Shown here piece after piece: positions 22,716 to 33,808 of a DNA stretch of 64,000 nucleotides. The notes under the pieces are model-generated. The model ran no database searches and was not told the DNA's origin. It saw only the letters and a list, made by a program, of their open reading frames with translations. Origin of the DNA: Turbatrix aceti. Its lineage: Eukaryota; Nematoda; Chromadorea; Rhabditida; Panagrolaimidae. The position numbers and the translations under genes were made by a program. The stretch lies in the NCBI GenBank assembly GCA_963969345.1, contig OZ017766.1, positions 6,386,001-6,450,000 on the forward strand. Reading direction: 5' to 3'. Within the stretch, counting starts at the first letter, position 1, and each line of letters begins with the position of its first letter.

Positions 22716-23359
22716 ATGTCTCCAATATTCGATCACTACTTTGAAGATGGCGACTATTATCAGTGCAAGCACTGCGGCAGACGATACAAAAAAGACCAGA
22801 AAACCAAATCTACCGGGAATCTCAACAAACACTACAACGAACAACATGGTTTTCGGGAATGCGTGGAAATTTTACCAGCAAAGAAACGCAGACTCGATTC
22901 ACCATTATCGACCAACGAAGAGTCCAACAAAGAAGAACTGAAAGAAGCGACGGTCAGATTTTTCGCGAGCTTTGGAATACCCTTTCATGCGGCCGAATCA
23001 CCTGAATTTATCAGAATGATGCAGTTGGGAGGAATGAATTTCAAGGTAATATTTTTTGACCATTTCATTGCTCAAATGTCTAAATTGATAATTTTTAGCC
23101 ATTTTCGAGACCGAAACTCCTCAACAAGCTCTCACAGGTTGCGGAAAGTGACAGAACGAATCTCAAAGGCACTGTATGCAATGCGGTTTGTTCTTCCAGA
23201 GCGAAAACAATCGAGGATCTCGTTACTGTGCGAACGGAATGCTTTCGAAGAAAATTTGATTTCGTCGGAAATGAAAAACCAAGTTCAGAAGATCTGGATT
23301 TAATGTTTATCGAATCTGAAAAAATTGACGAGTTAGGTGTTCTGTTTGAGACTGTTTAA
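22716..23359 (+). CDS. BED-type zinc-finger protein, hAT-related
   Basis: Two exons, 22716-23045 and 23099-23359, encode 196 aa. Residues about 16-48 form a BED zinc finger: YQCKHCGRRY, then STGNLNKHYNEQH (Cys-x2-Cys ... His-x4-His). BED fingers bind DNA and are common in hAT transposases and genes derived from them. A later stretch, FFASFGIPFHAAESPEFIRM, resembles the hAT segment that follows the BED finger, but the transposase catalytic domain is absent. It is probably a short host protein derived from a hAT element, perhaps a DNA-binding regulator. It shares this architecture with the partial gene at 1-1347. Alternative: a truncated transposon relic, although the frame is fully intact across the intron. 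Confidence 0.75.
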
Positions 23360-23797
23360 TTTATTTTTGTTTTAGAAAATAAATTTTTTTTACATACAAC
23401 TGTAAAAAAAACTGGATAAATTTTCGGAAAATTTTACTTTGAATTTAAAATTTTTTGTACCATAGTAAAATTTTCCAAAATTAAGATCGTAACATTTTTA
23501 GAAAATTTTTTTGTGCATCAATTGGAAAGCTTTAGAAGAGAAAATTTGATCTTAAACATAAAATGCATTAATGAAAAACTTTTACATTTAGTAACATTTT
23601 TCTAGGTTTTTGAATATTCAAATCTGAAATTCCCGATTAACAGATCCCGATCTAAAATTGTCGTGTTTCTGTCCTGGATCCGAAAATTTTGTGTATCCGA
23701 CAAAACAAAAACAGGTACAGCGTAGCGATTTATGACACATTAGGAGGGGATATAAACACAATAAAGGGGACAAAATTGATAAAGGACACACTTTTGA
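23360..23797. other. AT-rich spacer between convergent genes
   Basis: 3' flanks of the BED gene (plus) and the membrane-protein gene (minus). An AATAAA signal at 23379 may serve the BED gene. Nothing else is seen. Confidence 0.4.
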
Positions 23798-24468
23798 TCA
23801 CTTTTTGCTGACTTTTTTCGAACCCGAGCTGGGAGGACTCTTGGCTCCTTTCTTCTCGCTTTTCTCCTGATCCAACGGTTTGGCAGCCAGTTCAGTGGCT
23901 TTCAAATCCATTTGCGCCTTTACGGATTGCTGGTACACCTGTCCATAGTGTTTCTTGTAAAACTAAAAAAAACCAAAATAAATAGAAACGAGTCAAAAAA
24001 GTGACAAACTTCCTGCATGGATTTGTCGTTGGAATTTGCGAAAAGAGCGGCGACAGTGAGGCTCTTCTCCGCGTCCTTCGGCGGAGCAAATGGCGTGATA
24101 TCGTCATCCATCGGTCCATTTGTGAATTCAAAAGCCTGCGTAGTCTCGAGGATGCTGGCTTCATTGAAGATGACCTGATCGACGCGGGTCAGACGGGTGC
24201 CAAAGATATCAAACCATTCCCACGAAAAGTAGCCCAGAAAGAGCGCCAGAACGCCGAAAATAATACCCGGGGCAAAGAGCCGGGAGACAATGATCTGGAC
24301 GATGCCGAGGAAAATCAGAGCAATCAGCGTCGGAGCAAACGCGAGAGTCGTGAAGGTTTCGCTTTTTGCAGAACCGGTTGTGAAGGTCGAAGCCAGGTCA
24401 TTGTCTTTTTTCGGGTCAGAAGTCTTGTTGTGAGAAGCTCTCGAACCGGCGCTTCTATCGGATGTCAT
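23798..24468 (-). CDS. Small predicted membrane protein, 207 aa, family not recognised
   Basis: Two minus-strand exons, 24468-24010 and 23962-23798. After a Ser/Lys-rich head (MTSDRSAGSRASHNKTSDPK) there are two close hydrophobic segments, TLIALIFLGIVQIIVSRLF and GIIFGVLALFLGYFSWEWF (about residues 48-85), consistent with a membrane hairpin. A charged middle part and a lysine-rich C-terminus ending SKKVSKK follow; the latter could act as a di-lysine-like ER retrieval tail. I do not recognise the family. The start lies 160 bp after the stop of the ABHD17-like gene on the same strand, suggesting a shared operon. An in-frame upstream start at 24528 is possible but lengthens only the polar head. 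Confidence 0.75.
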
Positions 24469-24628
24469 GAAAGCGTGATTTATCCGTTGTCTATCAACGA
24501 CGAGGGCGTTCCAAATGAACTGATTCAAATCTCCACAAAAGAAGAAAAAGAAAAATTTATGTCATGCAAAAAAACTTGACATGCAAATAATTCCGAATCA
24601 AGAAAAAAAAGTGAACCAGTTCTGATGA

Positions 24629-27038
24629 CTACAGACGCAAGCTTCGGAAAAAATTTCGTATCTCATGAAGCATTTTGTAGGACGGATCGTTGAGCACACC
24701 TGCATGCCCGCCCCGGGGAATCCAGACAGGGTCAGGTCCCAGACGGGCTTTGCTGTGGAGAGCATAAGTATGGGACGCAGGGATGACCTCATCATTTGTG
24801 CCGTGGCAGAAAAGGATGGGAACATCGACGCCCTCGATTTTGTCGATACTGGTAAAGCAGTCCAGGCAGTTGGTTTCCTTCCTGGTCGGCTCATTGGTGA
24901 ATAGTCGAAGACCCGAAGTGAAGGGAGCGATGAGGACGACAGCGCGCAGCTGGGCGGGATTCTTGGAAGCGAGATCCACGGCAGCGGTCGTGCCGATGGA
25001 GTATCCGATGATTACGATCTGCAATCGACTATTTAAAAAAAATTTGAACTACATATTTTGGAAGAAAAAATGCTGCAAATTTTTTTTGGAAAAAAAGCAA
25101 TTTTTTTTATGAAAAAAATGCTTTTTTTAAGAAAAAAAATAATTATTTTTAAATGCAGTTCTTTTTTTGTTTTTTTTTCATGCGAACGTTCTCGTTCGTT
25201 CGTGTTCGCGAACAAATTCAATTTTTTCTGTTTGTGTTCGGTTGCGAACAAAATTTTCATAAAATTATTTGATCGCGTTCGTTCGCAAACAAAAATAAAA
25301 TGTTCAAATCAAACGAACATAATTTGAGGTAAATTTTGAAAAACGGTGTAAAATTGATATTATTTGACAAAAAATGGCAAAAAACATTCATGAAAAAAAA
25401 TCTGCCAAAAAAAATTATCCGATACGTTTTTTTATTCAAGAAAAAAATTCCCCTAATCGATAAAAAAATCTGTTCGATGTTCGTTAACGTTCGTTTGCAA
25501 ACACATTCAAAAATGTTCGCGTTCGTATGAATTTTCTTACAAAATTATCAAAATGTTAGTCGTTAATTTGCGAACAAAAAAAAAACGGCTGTTTGACTCA
25601 CGTTGGCAGAAGGGCCTTCCCGGCGCCTGATGGTATCGTAAACGCTGCTCGCGTCACGGTACATGTTATCCTCGCGGCACGATCCCGTGCTCAATCCATA
25701 TCCACTGTAGTCAAAACTGTAGATATCGATTCCAAGGGTGTTGGCCATGTTTGGAAAAGATGCAACGCAGTCGGTATCCATCAGGTATCCGAGATCGGTG
25801 CTGTTTGGCTGGCAGAAGAGACCTACGGTGCGTCGCTTCGTACGAAGCTTGTCGACTTTATGGGTAACCGGAAAATATGCGGCAACGATGTAATTCGAAG
25901 ACCTGGACTGAACAATAACCGCATCAAAAGCCGGATTACGGGCTCTAAATAGACTCAGGTCGGTTTCCGTGGCTTCTCCCAGGGGAAGCGCTTCGACCTG
26001 CACTCGGGGGTACATCATCGCCGCCTTCGCAGACGGGGCAAAGTACTTTTCGCCTTCGGAATTGTGGACGAGAAGCCTGTAGCTGCTGCCCCGGGGAGGA
26101 GGGTGGAAGGCAAACTTGCTGACGACGATCGACGGCACGGGGGGACAGGCGACGTACGCGAGAAGGCCGCTCACCTGAAAAAAAATTTTATGTAAAAAAA
26201 AATACAAAAAAAAAATAAATTTTTCAAATTTAAAAAATAATTTTAAAAAAAAATACGAAAAAAAATGAAAAAATAAATTTATTTTTTTATACTAAATCAA
26301 GAAAAAAATTTTTATAAATTTAAAAAATAAATTTAGAAAAAAAATACAAGAAAAATAAAAAATAAATTTACTTTTTTTATTTACAAAAAAATACAAAAAA
26401 TAATAAATTTTTTAAATTTAGAAATTTAATTTAGAATGAAATACAAAAAAAATAAAAAATAAATTTAATTTTTGTTATTTATAAAAAATGCAAAAAACAA
26501 TTCATTTCATAATTAAAAAAAAATAATTTAGAAAAAAATACAAGAAAATTAAAAAAATAAATTTACTTTTTTTATTTACAGAAAAATACAAAAAATAATC
26601 ATTTACGCCTACGTGGACGTCATTTGTGCCTCCTAACATCTGGTCTAATGATAACTAACCACTGAGTAATGGTGAAATAAAATAAAAAATAAAAAAAAAA
26701 ATTAAAATAATAAATTTTTAAAATTAAAAAAAATTAATTTAGAACAAAATACAAAAAAAATAAAAAATAAATTTAAAAAGATTTTCGGATGTTTACAAAA
26801 AACAAAAAAAACGAACCTTAACACACTTAAAACAGGACGAAAAGGCGTTAGAAAAAGCATTGGCGACGCATTCCGGAAAAGAAGCCGATTTGTGATTTCC
26901 ATCACCAGTTCGGCTAGTGACTATCCTCGGTGTTCTTCGCTTTGACGACGACTCAGTCAGTGTCGTTGTATTGTTTTTCTTGCTGCTGCTGCGATCGGAG
27001 GAATTTGTGAACGAGCCGTCGTCATCAAGAGTTGTCAT
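24629..27038 (-). CDS. ABHD17: ABHD17-like serine hydrolase (depalmitoylase family)
   Basis: Minus-strand exons 27038-26817, 26174-25602 and 25018-24629 encode 394 aa. The last exon holds an alpha/beta-hydrolase core with Ser in IIGYSIGTTAAVDLASKNP, Asp in ILFCHGTNDEVIP and His in IPRGGHAGV. Similarity to ABHD17 (FAM108) is strong: ACPPVPSIVVSKFAFHPP matches the family start PPCPGKIASKLAFLPP, and the core follows. ABHD17 enzymes remove palmitate from membrane proteins and are themselves anchored by a palmitoylated Cys cluster. Here that cluster is reduced, and a first exon rich in Ser/Thr/Lys ends in FSSCFKCVKV, which may supply lipidated cysteines. An in-frame ATG at 27110 would add 24 residues. 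The gene sits between the UGT and a membrane-protein gene, all minus and 160-190 bp apart. Confidence 0.88.
25178..25590. repeat. GTTCG-rich repeat in ABHD17-like intron 2
   Basis: Contains GCGAACGTTCTCGTTCGTTCG and GTTCGCGAAC motifs at the left, TTCGTTTGCAAAC motifs at the right and an AT-rich centre; same family as in the P450 introns. Ends are approximate. Confidence 0.5.
26178..26770. repeat. AT-rich degenerate tandem repeats in ABHD17-like intron 1
   Basis: Repeated variants of AAAATAAATTTACTTTTTTT and TACAAAAAATAATAAATTT. Low complexity; probably slippage-grown intron sequence. Confidence 0.5.
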
Positions 27039-27228
27039 TTTGCAATGAATTTCATGCACACTGACTAATGTAAGAATATCGACAACAAACAAAGTAAAAT
27101 TATTTTGCATAAATCGTAAATCATAATTTGCATTTTATTCTCACAACTAACATATGTAAATAAATATGTAAATAGACAATTCAAAACCTGGGATTGTTAT
27201 TCTAAAAAAAAAATTTTACGCGCGATAT

Positions 27229-28992
27229 TTACAAAATCTTGGATTTTTGAGAAAAAATCTGAAGTCTCGGCAGAATCCGTGCAGCTGTCGTAATCATCCG
27301 AATTCCAACAGCCACGATAATTCCCTTGACAATGAAAAGCGGAATGATGACATCGAGACTGTAGAATCGGAAGATGCTCATGTCGGCAGAATCGAGATCG
27401 AGTTCTTCAGTTGCGTGGAATTCAGCGAGGTACTTTGCCCATCGGATGAACGTGTCCTTGGGCGGTAGAGGATCCTTGCGCATTTTCTGAGCCAAAACTT
27501 GCATGTTCGATCGATAAAGTGGATTCTCAAGCACTCGCTTGAACGCAGCGATAAGTGCCGAAGGGGACATGTCACTGATGAGGAGTTCGGCACCGAGCTG
27601 CCTTTTTTGGACGACAGCGGCGTTGTAGTGTTGATCGCCGAAGACAGGTGTCGTGATGAGGGGTACGCCGAAGGTTGAAGCTTCGTTGAGCGAGTTAAGT
27701 CCACAGTGGGTGTAGAAAGCGACTGTTTTTGGGTGGGCTGGAAATTTAGTTTTTAATTTGTTTAAATTTAAACTTTTTTAAATTAAATTTTTATTTTTTT
27801 TTAATTTTTTTAAATTTGATTTTTTTTGAAAAAAAAATTAAAAAAATTAGATTAAAAATTTTTTGGACTGAAAAAACCTACCCAGTACTGCAGACTGATC
27901 AACCCAGTTGACAAAGTGCACATTCGGAAGACTCGCAAAAATAGTATCCTTCGTTGAACCAGAATTTTTCCAAATGAATTCGTAGTCTTTGAAATGGGAA
28001 ATTACAGCTCTCATAGATCGTTGCCAAATGAGTGGAAATCGGCTGTTGTCTGCGATGGTGCCAAAGGAGACGTAGACAACGCCCTTCGAAGGCTTTGCAA
28101 AAACTGCCTGCAGCGATTTGGAAAGCTTTCCCGGCTTTTTTACCATTCCTCCGCCGATGTGGATCATTTTTGACGTTTGCAGCCTGGAAAAGTCGAGAAA
28201 CTTATTCGTGTTCGTGACAAATAAACTCCATGATTTTTTGATCGTCGAAGTTGTCACCGATCCATCGGGAAAGTAGTTACGGAGAATTTTGTCTTCGTAG
28301 GCACGAATGTCCGCAAAGCTGTATAGGTGTTCGTAGGCCGCGACGTAGAGATTCCAAACTCGATCGAGAAATGTGAATTCACCGTTTGTGGTTTTTAGCT
28401 CGTCGACACGGGGCGTGAAACTGCTCAGAGCTGGTAGACCAATTTCGTACGCGGCCCGGCTCTGGAACGCAGTCGCACTGGAAACGACCATACTTTTGAC
28501 GCCAATTTTCTTCAGCGCACCAAACATGCAAAAGTTGAAGAATTCTGCAACTCCGAGATCGTAGTTTTCGGACTGCAGCGTGGTCATCGTAGAATTGTCC
28601 GAAAACAGAGCTTTGCAGACTTCGATGATATCTTTTGCGCCTTCGTTCGCGAATCCACTGGTGATAAAGGATTTGAATCCAAGCTGAAGTCCGCCGAGTT
28701 TGTCTGGGACAAGTCCGATTGCGTTGAAGTGGAAGGTTCGAGAGACATTTGTACCCATAGGACAGGTGTAAGCCTTGTCGGATGTGAATTGGGCAATTAG
28801 GACGTGAACTTCGTATCCGGCTTCAGAGAGCCATTGAGCCAGACCGCATTGGAATTGGACGTGGCTGTATCCTAGAGGCAGGGATACGACCAAGGCTTTT
28901 GGCTGGGTCGGGAGTACAATAGGTACGACGGGATCAACGATGGATGCCGAAGAAAAGACAAAAGCCAGGAGGAAGATCAGAGAGGTAAACAT
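27229..28992 (-). CDS. UDP-glucuronosyl/glucosyltransferase (UGT, GT1)
   Basis: Two minus-strand exons, 28992-27882 and 27737-27229, encode 539 aa, standard for animal UGTs. I chose the ATG at 28992 because it starts a signal peptide, MFTSLIFLLAFVFSSAS; the frame stays open further upstream. The donor-binding signature is clear in the second half: GVVYVSFGTIADNSRFP, then VAFYTHCGLNSLNEASTFGV and PLITTPVFGDQHYNA. A membrane segment, VIIPLFIVKGIIVAVGI, lies near the C-terminus followed by a short basic tail, giving the ER-lumenal topology of the family. UGTs conjugate lipophilic compounds with a sugar from a UDP donor for detoxification. It is the first gene of a possible three-gene minus-strand operon. 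A TATA-like box and a GATA site lie upstream. Confidence 0.93.
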
Positions 28993-29061
28993 GGCTGATC
29001 TGGAGCCTTCTGAAGGTGACTGTTGACTGTTATTGGTAAAAATCATCGAAAGAGTCACCCC

Positions 29062-29068
29062 TTTTATA
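29062..29068 (-). promoter_or_regulatory. Candidate TATA box of the UGT gene
   Basis: On the minus strand TATAAAAGGGG lies about 70 bases upstream of the chosen ATG. Confidence 0.5.
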
Positions 29069-29124
29069 CAGACTTTTGTTCTGCTACAGTACCCTGCCAC
29101 GCAATGACGTGCGTAGTTAAACAG

Positions 29125-29132
29125 TTATCAGT
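29125..29132 (-). promoter_or_regulatory. Candidate intestinal GATA-factor site upstream of the UGT
   Basis: ACTGATAA on the minus strand, 57 bases upstream of the TATA-like box. This is the extended site preferred by the nematode intestinal factor ELT-2, which fits intestinal expression of a detoxification gene. A single 8-bp match is weak evidence. Confidence 0.4.
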
Positions 29133-30030
29133 CGAGTTGAAAACTTTGCAAAATTATTACCCGCTTGAGTCGGGGGTGGAGTAGGGCAAAATGCATTGTC
29201 CCAAATGTCACCCGTCGTTCACGTGAACTGTCATCCATCCCTTGGCCCCTGCGTCATTGTTAGAGATGACAATTGATAACGCACACCCCTGATTAGGGTG
29301 CTTCTGGGCACCAAACGCGTGACCTGTACCTGCGGTGCATAAATGAACTCACGAGATAAATTCTAAAATCCTGTCAAGTGCCGGTGATACACATGATACA
29401 GCCTTTTGAATCACTTCCGTTGACGCACTTCATTTCCGGGATTGAATGAAGGAGGTAGACAAAAATAGACACACCCGATAAAAAAAATTGAGCCGCGATT
29501 GAGTCTTGGTGCACTAAGAACAAGGTGATAACGGGTTTACCGGGGTCAGTACGCCCAAGAATTAAATATGTATGTATGATGGATGCACTCTGGACTTGAT
29601 TAGAAAATTAGTCATATCTGATGTTAACTTACAATTTTTTTTTACAAATCAGTAATGACGACGTAGGCGTTTTACATGTTTTCGGACCTCGCCCCAATTT
29701 CTCGAAAATTCTGGACATCAAAAACGCTCCCATTTGTGTTTTTGTTTACCTGTTGATCAACATTGACGTGAATCACAGCTCCTTATCATCAGCTCAAAAA
29801 TTGTTTGTTCCGAAAAAAATACATATTTGATCCCTTCAGTTCATCCTAATTTTTTTCCGTAAAAACAACAGTCACGTGCAAAACAAGTGTTCTTCGAATT
29901 ATTCTGCAAAGATTAAACGAATGACCTTTGTTCGTATTTTTTTCTTTTTATTCTTTCGTCTATCATCCATTCATTTTTTGGTATTGTATGTATGTATTAT
30001 CAGAACAATTTTCAAGCACAAATTTTAAGA
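29133..30030. other. Intergenic region upstream of the UGT gene
   Basis: No gene is seen. It separates the UGT promoter from the 3' end of the aquaporin gene. Confidence 0.4.
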
Positions 30031-31278
30031 TTATCGTTGCCCCCCATGATCAACGGGTTGTGTGGCGTCCAAGCGTGGCAGTCGAATAGCATTGAGAGAC
30101 CAATAAAAAATAGCTGCTAGCACCGGTCCGGTGATAAATGCAAAAACATAGAGGTAAAATAATCGCCATACCCGTGTTTCATCCAAAAAGAGTAAAGCCA
30201 TAATGTTATTTGCCGTGAGACGAGCGAGATTGTTGGACTGTCCGATAGACTGAAAAGCTATGATTGCCGTAACCGTCCGGGCGAGACCACACGACGTCGC
30301 TACCGAGGATGTGAGGGAGTTTGTAGACGACAAAATGTACGTCAGAGCCAGGAAAGCCGTCAGGATGGAGTCCATGGCGTAGATCTTTAACAGAATTAGA
30401 TAGTCATAATCATAATTGTATTCAGGCAATAAATATACCTGGAATCGGTTGGCGTACTGCGCAAAGTCAGCATCAAAGGCTACGGGGGCGTCGTTGGGGG
30501 ATGGCAGGAGTCCGAGGGTTACAAAGGTGTCCGAAAAAGCTGGAAGCGTGAGCAGAAGTCTGGTCATCACGGCTCCGATGAGAGCACCGAAAAACTGAAC
30601 AAACAAAACAGCGATTCCGGTTATGATTCTCATGTTTAAGGTTAGAAGGTTTGCTAGTGTGACTGCTAAAAAAAAAGAAAAAAAAATTTTTTAAAAAATT
30701 TTTACCTGAAAAAAAAAACAGGTAAAAAATTTTATTTTTTCCTCACCTGGATTGAAATGAAAGCCTCCAAACGGAGACAAAATATGAATAAGCCCCATTA
30801 GCAGCGCTCCATCGGCAAAGGCAATTGCAAAACGGGAAAACGGAGCATTTCCCGTCATTCCGAGAAGATTTGACAAAAGCACGTACAAAAAAGTACCCAA
30901 AAGTTCCGCAGCCGCAGGTGTAACAATTTTGTTTAATGGTTCGATGTTGTTGAAACCGATTTGGATGGTTGTCGTTCGTGGAGGCTGAGTTGTCACGACT
31001 TGCGGTGGTTGGTGCACCTGTCTTTGCCGACTCTGACTTTCCTTTGGAGTTTCAATAATTTCTGGATCGTGATGACGCTGCTGTTGCTGGGAAGAAGGAT
31101 GGGTTCTGTAAGAAGAAGTCTGTGAATGTGATTGTGATTGTCCCCTCGTCTCGTGATGACGAGATTGTGTATAAGTCAAAGAGTTCAAAGGCGAAGAAGA
31201 ATCTTGAAAATTGTCAGGAAAACGCAACCTAACAGGATCCATATCGTAGTGCTGACGGTGACTGTGACTGTTATCCAT
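30031..31278 (-). CDS. Aquaporin-like (MIP family) channel with atypical second NPA motif
   Basis: Two minus-strand exons, 31278-30747 and 30665-30031, encode 388 aa. The first 115 residues are a hydrophilic His/Gln/Ser-rich tail (SSQQQQRHHDPE). Membrane segments follow, with the first pore signature HFNPAVTLANLLTL created across the intron. In the second half the matching position reads SNNLARLTANN, so NPA is replaced by NLA while the selectivity arginine position remains. Unorthodox aquaporins (AQP11/12 type and several nematode AQPs) also deviate at NPA sites. It should transport water or small solutes across a membrane, but selectivity is uncertain. A TTTTCAG acceptor 32 bases before the ATG suggests a 5'UTR intron or trans-splicing. 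Confidence 0.82.
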
Positions 31279-32483
31279 TGACACAAAGTATTTAAAAAGA
31301 TGTGTAATCTGAAAATAGAAAAAAAATTTAAATAGGATAAAGGGGAAAAAAAAGAAAAACAACCTCTAAGGCAATTTACTTTTTGCAAAGTTGGCAAAAG
31401 CAAAGGAAATGCCAAAACTTCTGACGAGAAGTCATCCGAACATAAGTAAGTGTGTACTATAATTTCTGGCAGCAAATCAAAATCCACTAAAGCGTAAGTT
31501 TGTTTACAAGCTAAATATTAGACTACTATGCATGCCTACCGGTAGTTAGTAAAGAAATTATTGTTGTTGTTGGTCGTGGTGGCGGTGGCGGTGGTCAAGA
31601 CATCAAAATAAAAAGTATGTAGTAGAACAAATTGGCCGTAACTCTGGAAAATAAACGGGCCAGTGAAATGCAACGCAGGCAGCGTGCTGTGCTGTCAAGC
31701 AGTGGTACTAACTGGACTAGCCTGGTTGGCAGGTGAAATTGGCACACGCGCACCCCTCCAAGAACCATGGCAACAATGCCTGCCTAGGCCAAGCGTTGCT
31801 TAAGGCATTTCTCGCATTTTATAGAAGCAATATTGTTGTATTATACTGCAGGGAAGGGTGAGGGGGAGAAAACAAAGCCTTAGTACATAAGCACAGGATG
31901 CGCCAGTTTTGGTGACGATATCGAAAATTTCATGTTCGATCACGTTTGCAAAAAAAATCTATTTACATGTTCGTTCATGAACATTTCAGCAAAAAAAAAT
32001 AGGAAACCAATTCGGATAAATTTCAAAATTGAAGTCAAAAACGCTGTTTTTTGATAAACAAATACATTTATAAAAATCGTTCACTTTTAGCAAAAATTGG
32101 AATAAAAAACGTTGATCATGTATTATAAATATTTATTTACAATTTGACACAAAAAATAGGGTTTTTTTTATTTTTTTTTCTTTTCATTAATATTTTTTTC
32201 AATCCGGTTTGGCCTCCAAAAACTCAAAAACTATTAACAAAAAAATTAAACATTATAATAAAAAAATTTTTTGCAAAACAAAAACAGGAAATTTGCCAAT
32301 CATTATTTTTTGCACTTCTCCGACCGGACGTCCCTCAAAATTGAACAATTCCTGCCCTCGAGAATGACGAGAACCCCGCACACAAAACAAAAACGAGATT
32401 TAGATGATTATCACATTTTGTAAACGTGTGTAAATTTCAATCTTCTGAAAATTGAATAAATTTTCTGTTGATGTATTTTTGAA
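31279..32483. other. Divergent promoter region with GTTCG repeat
   Basis: Lies between the aquaporin (minus) and a C1GALT-like gene (plus). It holds a short GTT/GGTGGC simple-sequence run at 31559-31600 and a GTTCG-family repeat at about 31930-32110. No gene seen. Confidence 0.4.
31930..32110. repeat. Short GTTCG-family repeat
   Basis: ATGTTCGATCACG and CATGTTCGTTCATGAACATT motifs, followed by an AT-rich stretch like that in the P450 and GT92 introns. Confidence 0.4.
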
Positions 32484-33703
32484 ATGGTAATTGTGGGTTT
32501 TTTGTTTGTTGCATTGTTACACTTCGCCTACGCAATCCCGAGGAAGGGATCTATTTTGTGCCTTATTCACACAACCGGCAGTCGGCACTATCAAGTAAAT
32601 TATTATATTTATCATACATTTGTTTTCCCTTTCCACGTTTATTTATGTTTTTTTAGGCAATGAATATCTACAAAACGTGGGCGCAAAAGTGCGATGACGT
32701 TCTCTTTTTCACCGACGAACCCATGCCTCTGGGTGTGCCACACCTGCTTTTTCGGAGATGGAACAAACGTGCTTATTCGTGGAAAAAAGTCAGCGCCGTG
32801 TACAGGTAATTTTTATTACGTTAAAAAATTTTTATTGATTGGAGTTTTCGTTTTCGTCACTCTCACATATTTTCTAGGTTGCGCGCGAGAAAATTGAAAA
32901 AGATGGCGATGACGTGATTGATTTAGCGCGCGTGCGCGCGCGTGAAGTAAAAATTTGCAGGTCCAAAAATATTTACCAGGATCTATCAAAAACAAATTTA
33001 TTCTTTGTCAACAAAAAAATTAACAAAAAAATGATTGCAAGAATAAAAAAATTGAAAAAAAAATTTGACTTTAAATTTTTTAGGCACGTCGTAAAAAATC
33101 CAAAATACAACAGCTATGATTGGTACCTGCGCATCGACGATGACGCCTATGCTTTTCTCGACACGGCCAGAAATTTTCTGAAAGAATTCAATCCCGCCGA
33201 CGACCTAATTTTGGGATTCCGATGGGGTTTCTTTGTCGTAAGTGAATCTTATCACACTTTATCACGGATCCAAAAATCAAAAACTGAAAATAGTTAAAAT
33301 TTAAAAATTCTAGACCCGTGGCTACACCGACGGCGGATCGTATATAATCAGCAACAGCGCACTCAAAACATTTGACAAACTTCTAAGCGAGGGAGAGTGC
33401 ATCATAGAAGATCGCCCCGAAGACGATCAGGAAATTGGGAGATGCTTTGAACGCGTCGGAATTTATTCCGTCGATACCAGAGATAACCAAAAAAGAGAAC
33501 GATTCTTTCAATACCATCCGGAAGAAACGAGGTCCCATGGTGCGGTGGAAATGATCAATTCTGTTTCCTACTATCCTGTATCTTACTTTCCAGATTATAT
33601 CTCGGTTGATACCATAAGTGTTCATCATTTTACGCCCTATGAAATGTTATTTTTTCATTACATTGTTGAAGTTGTTCAAATTAGTGATGATTATTTTTTT
33701 TAA
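32484..33703 (+). CDS. GT31 core-1 beta-1,3-galactosyltransferase-like (C1GALT1-like), copy B
   Basis: Exons 32484-32594, 32657-32805, 33084-33237 and 33314-33703 (111, 149, 154 and 390 bp, identical to copy A) encode 267 aa. Motifs: CDDVLFFTDEPM, YDWYLRIDDDAYAFLDTARN (DxD), DLILGFRWGFF, GYTDGGSYIISNSALKTF and EDDQEIGRCFERVGIYSVDT. As in copy A, a 17-residue hydrophobic N-terminus (VIVGFLFVALLHFAYA) leads straight into the catalytic domain. The cleavage-like AYA-I site suggests a lumenal or secreted soluble protein, unusual for a family that is normally type II membrane-anchored. It is a close paralogue of copy A on the opposite strand, 11 kb away, and converges on the second GT92 gene with about 105 bp between stops. 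Confidence 0.9.
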
Positions 33704-33808
33704 GTCAAATAAAAGTTGATAATTACACACGTTTTTGAATATTTTCATTTTTTTGCAACCGAAAAAATTTATATTTACAAACCCATAAAAAATGATTAAA
33801 CAATTGAA

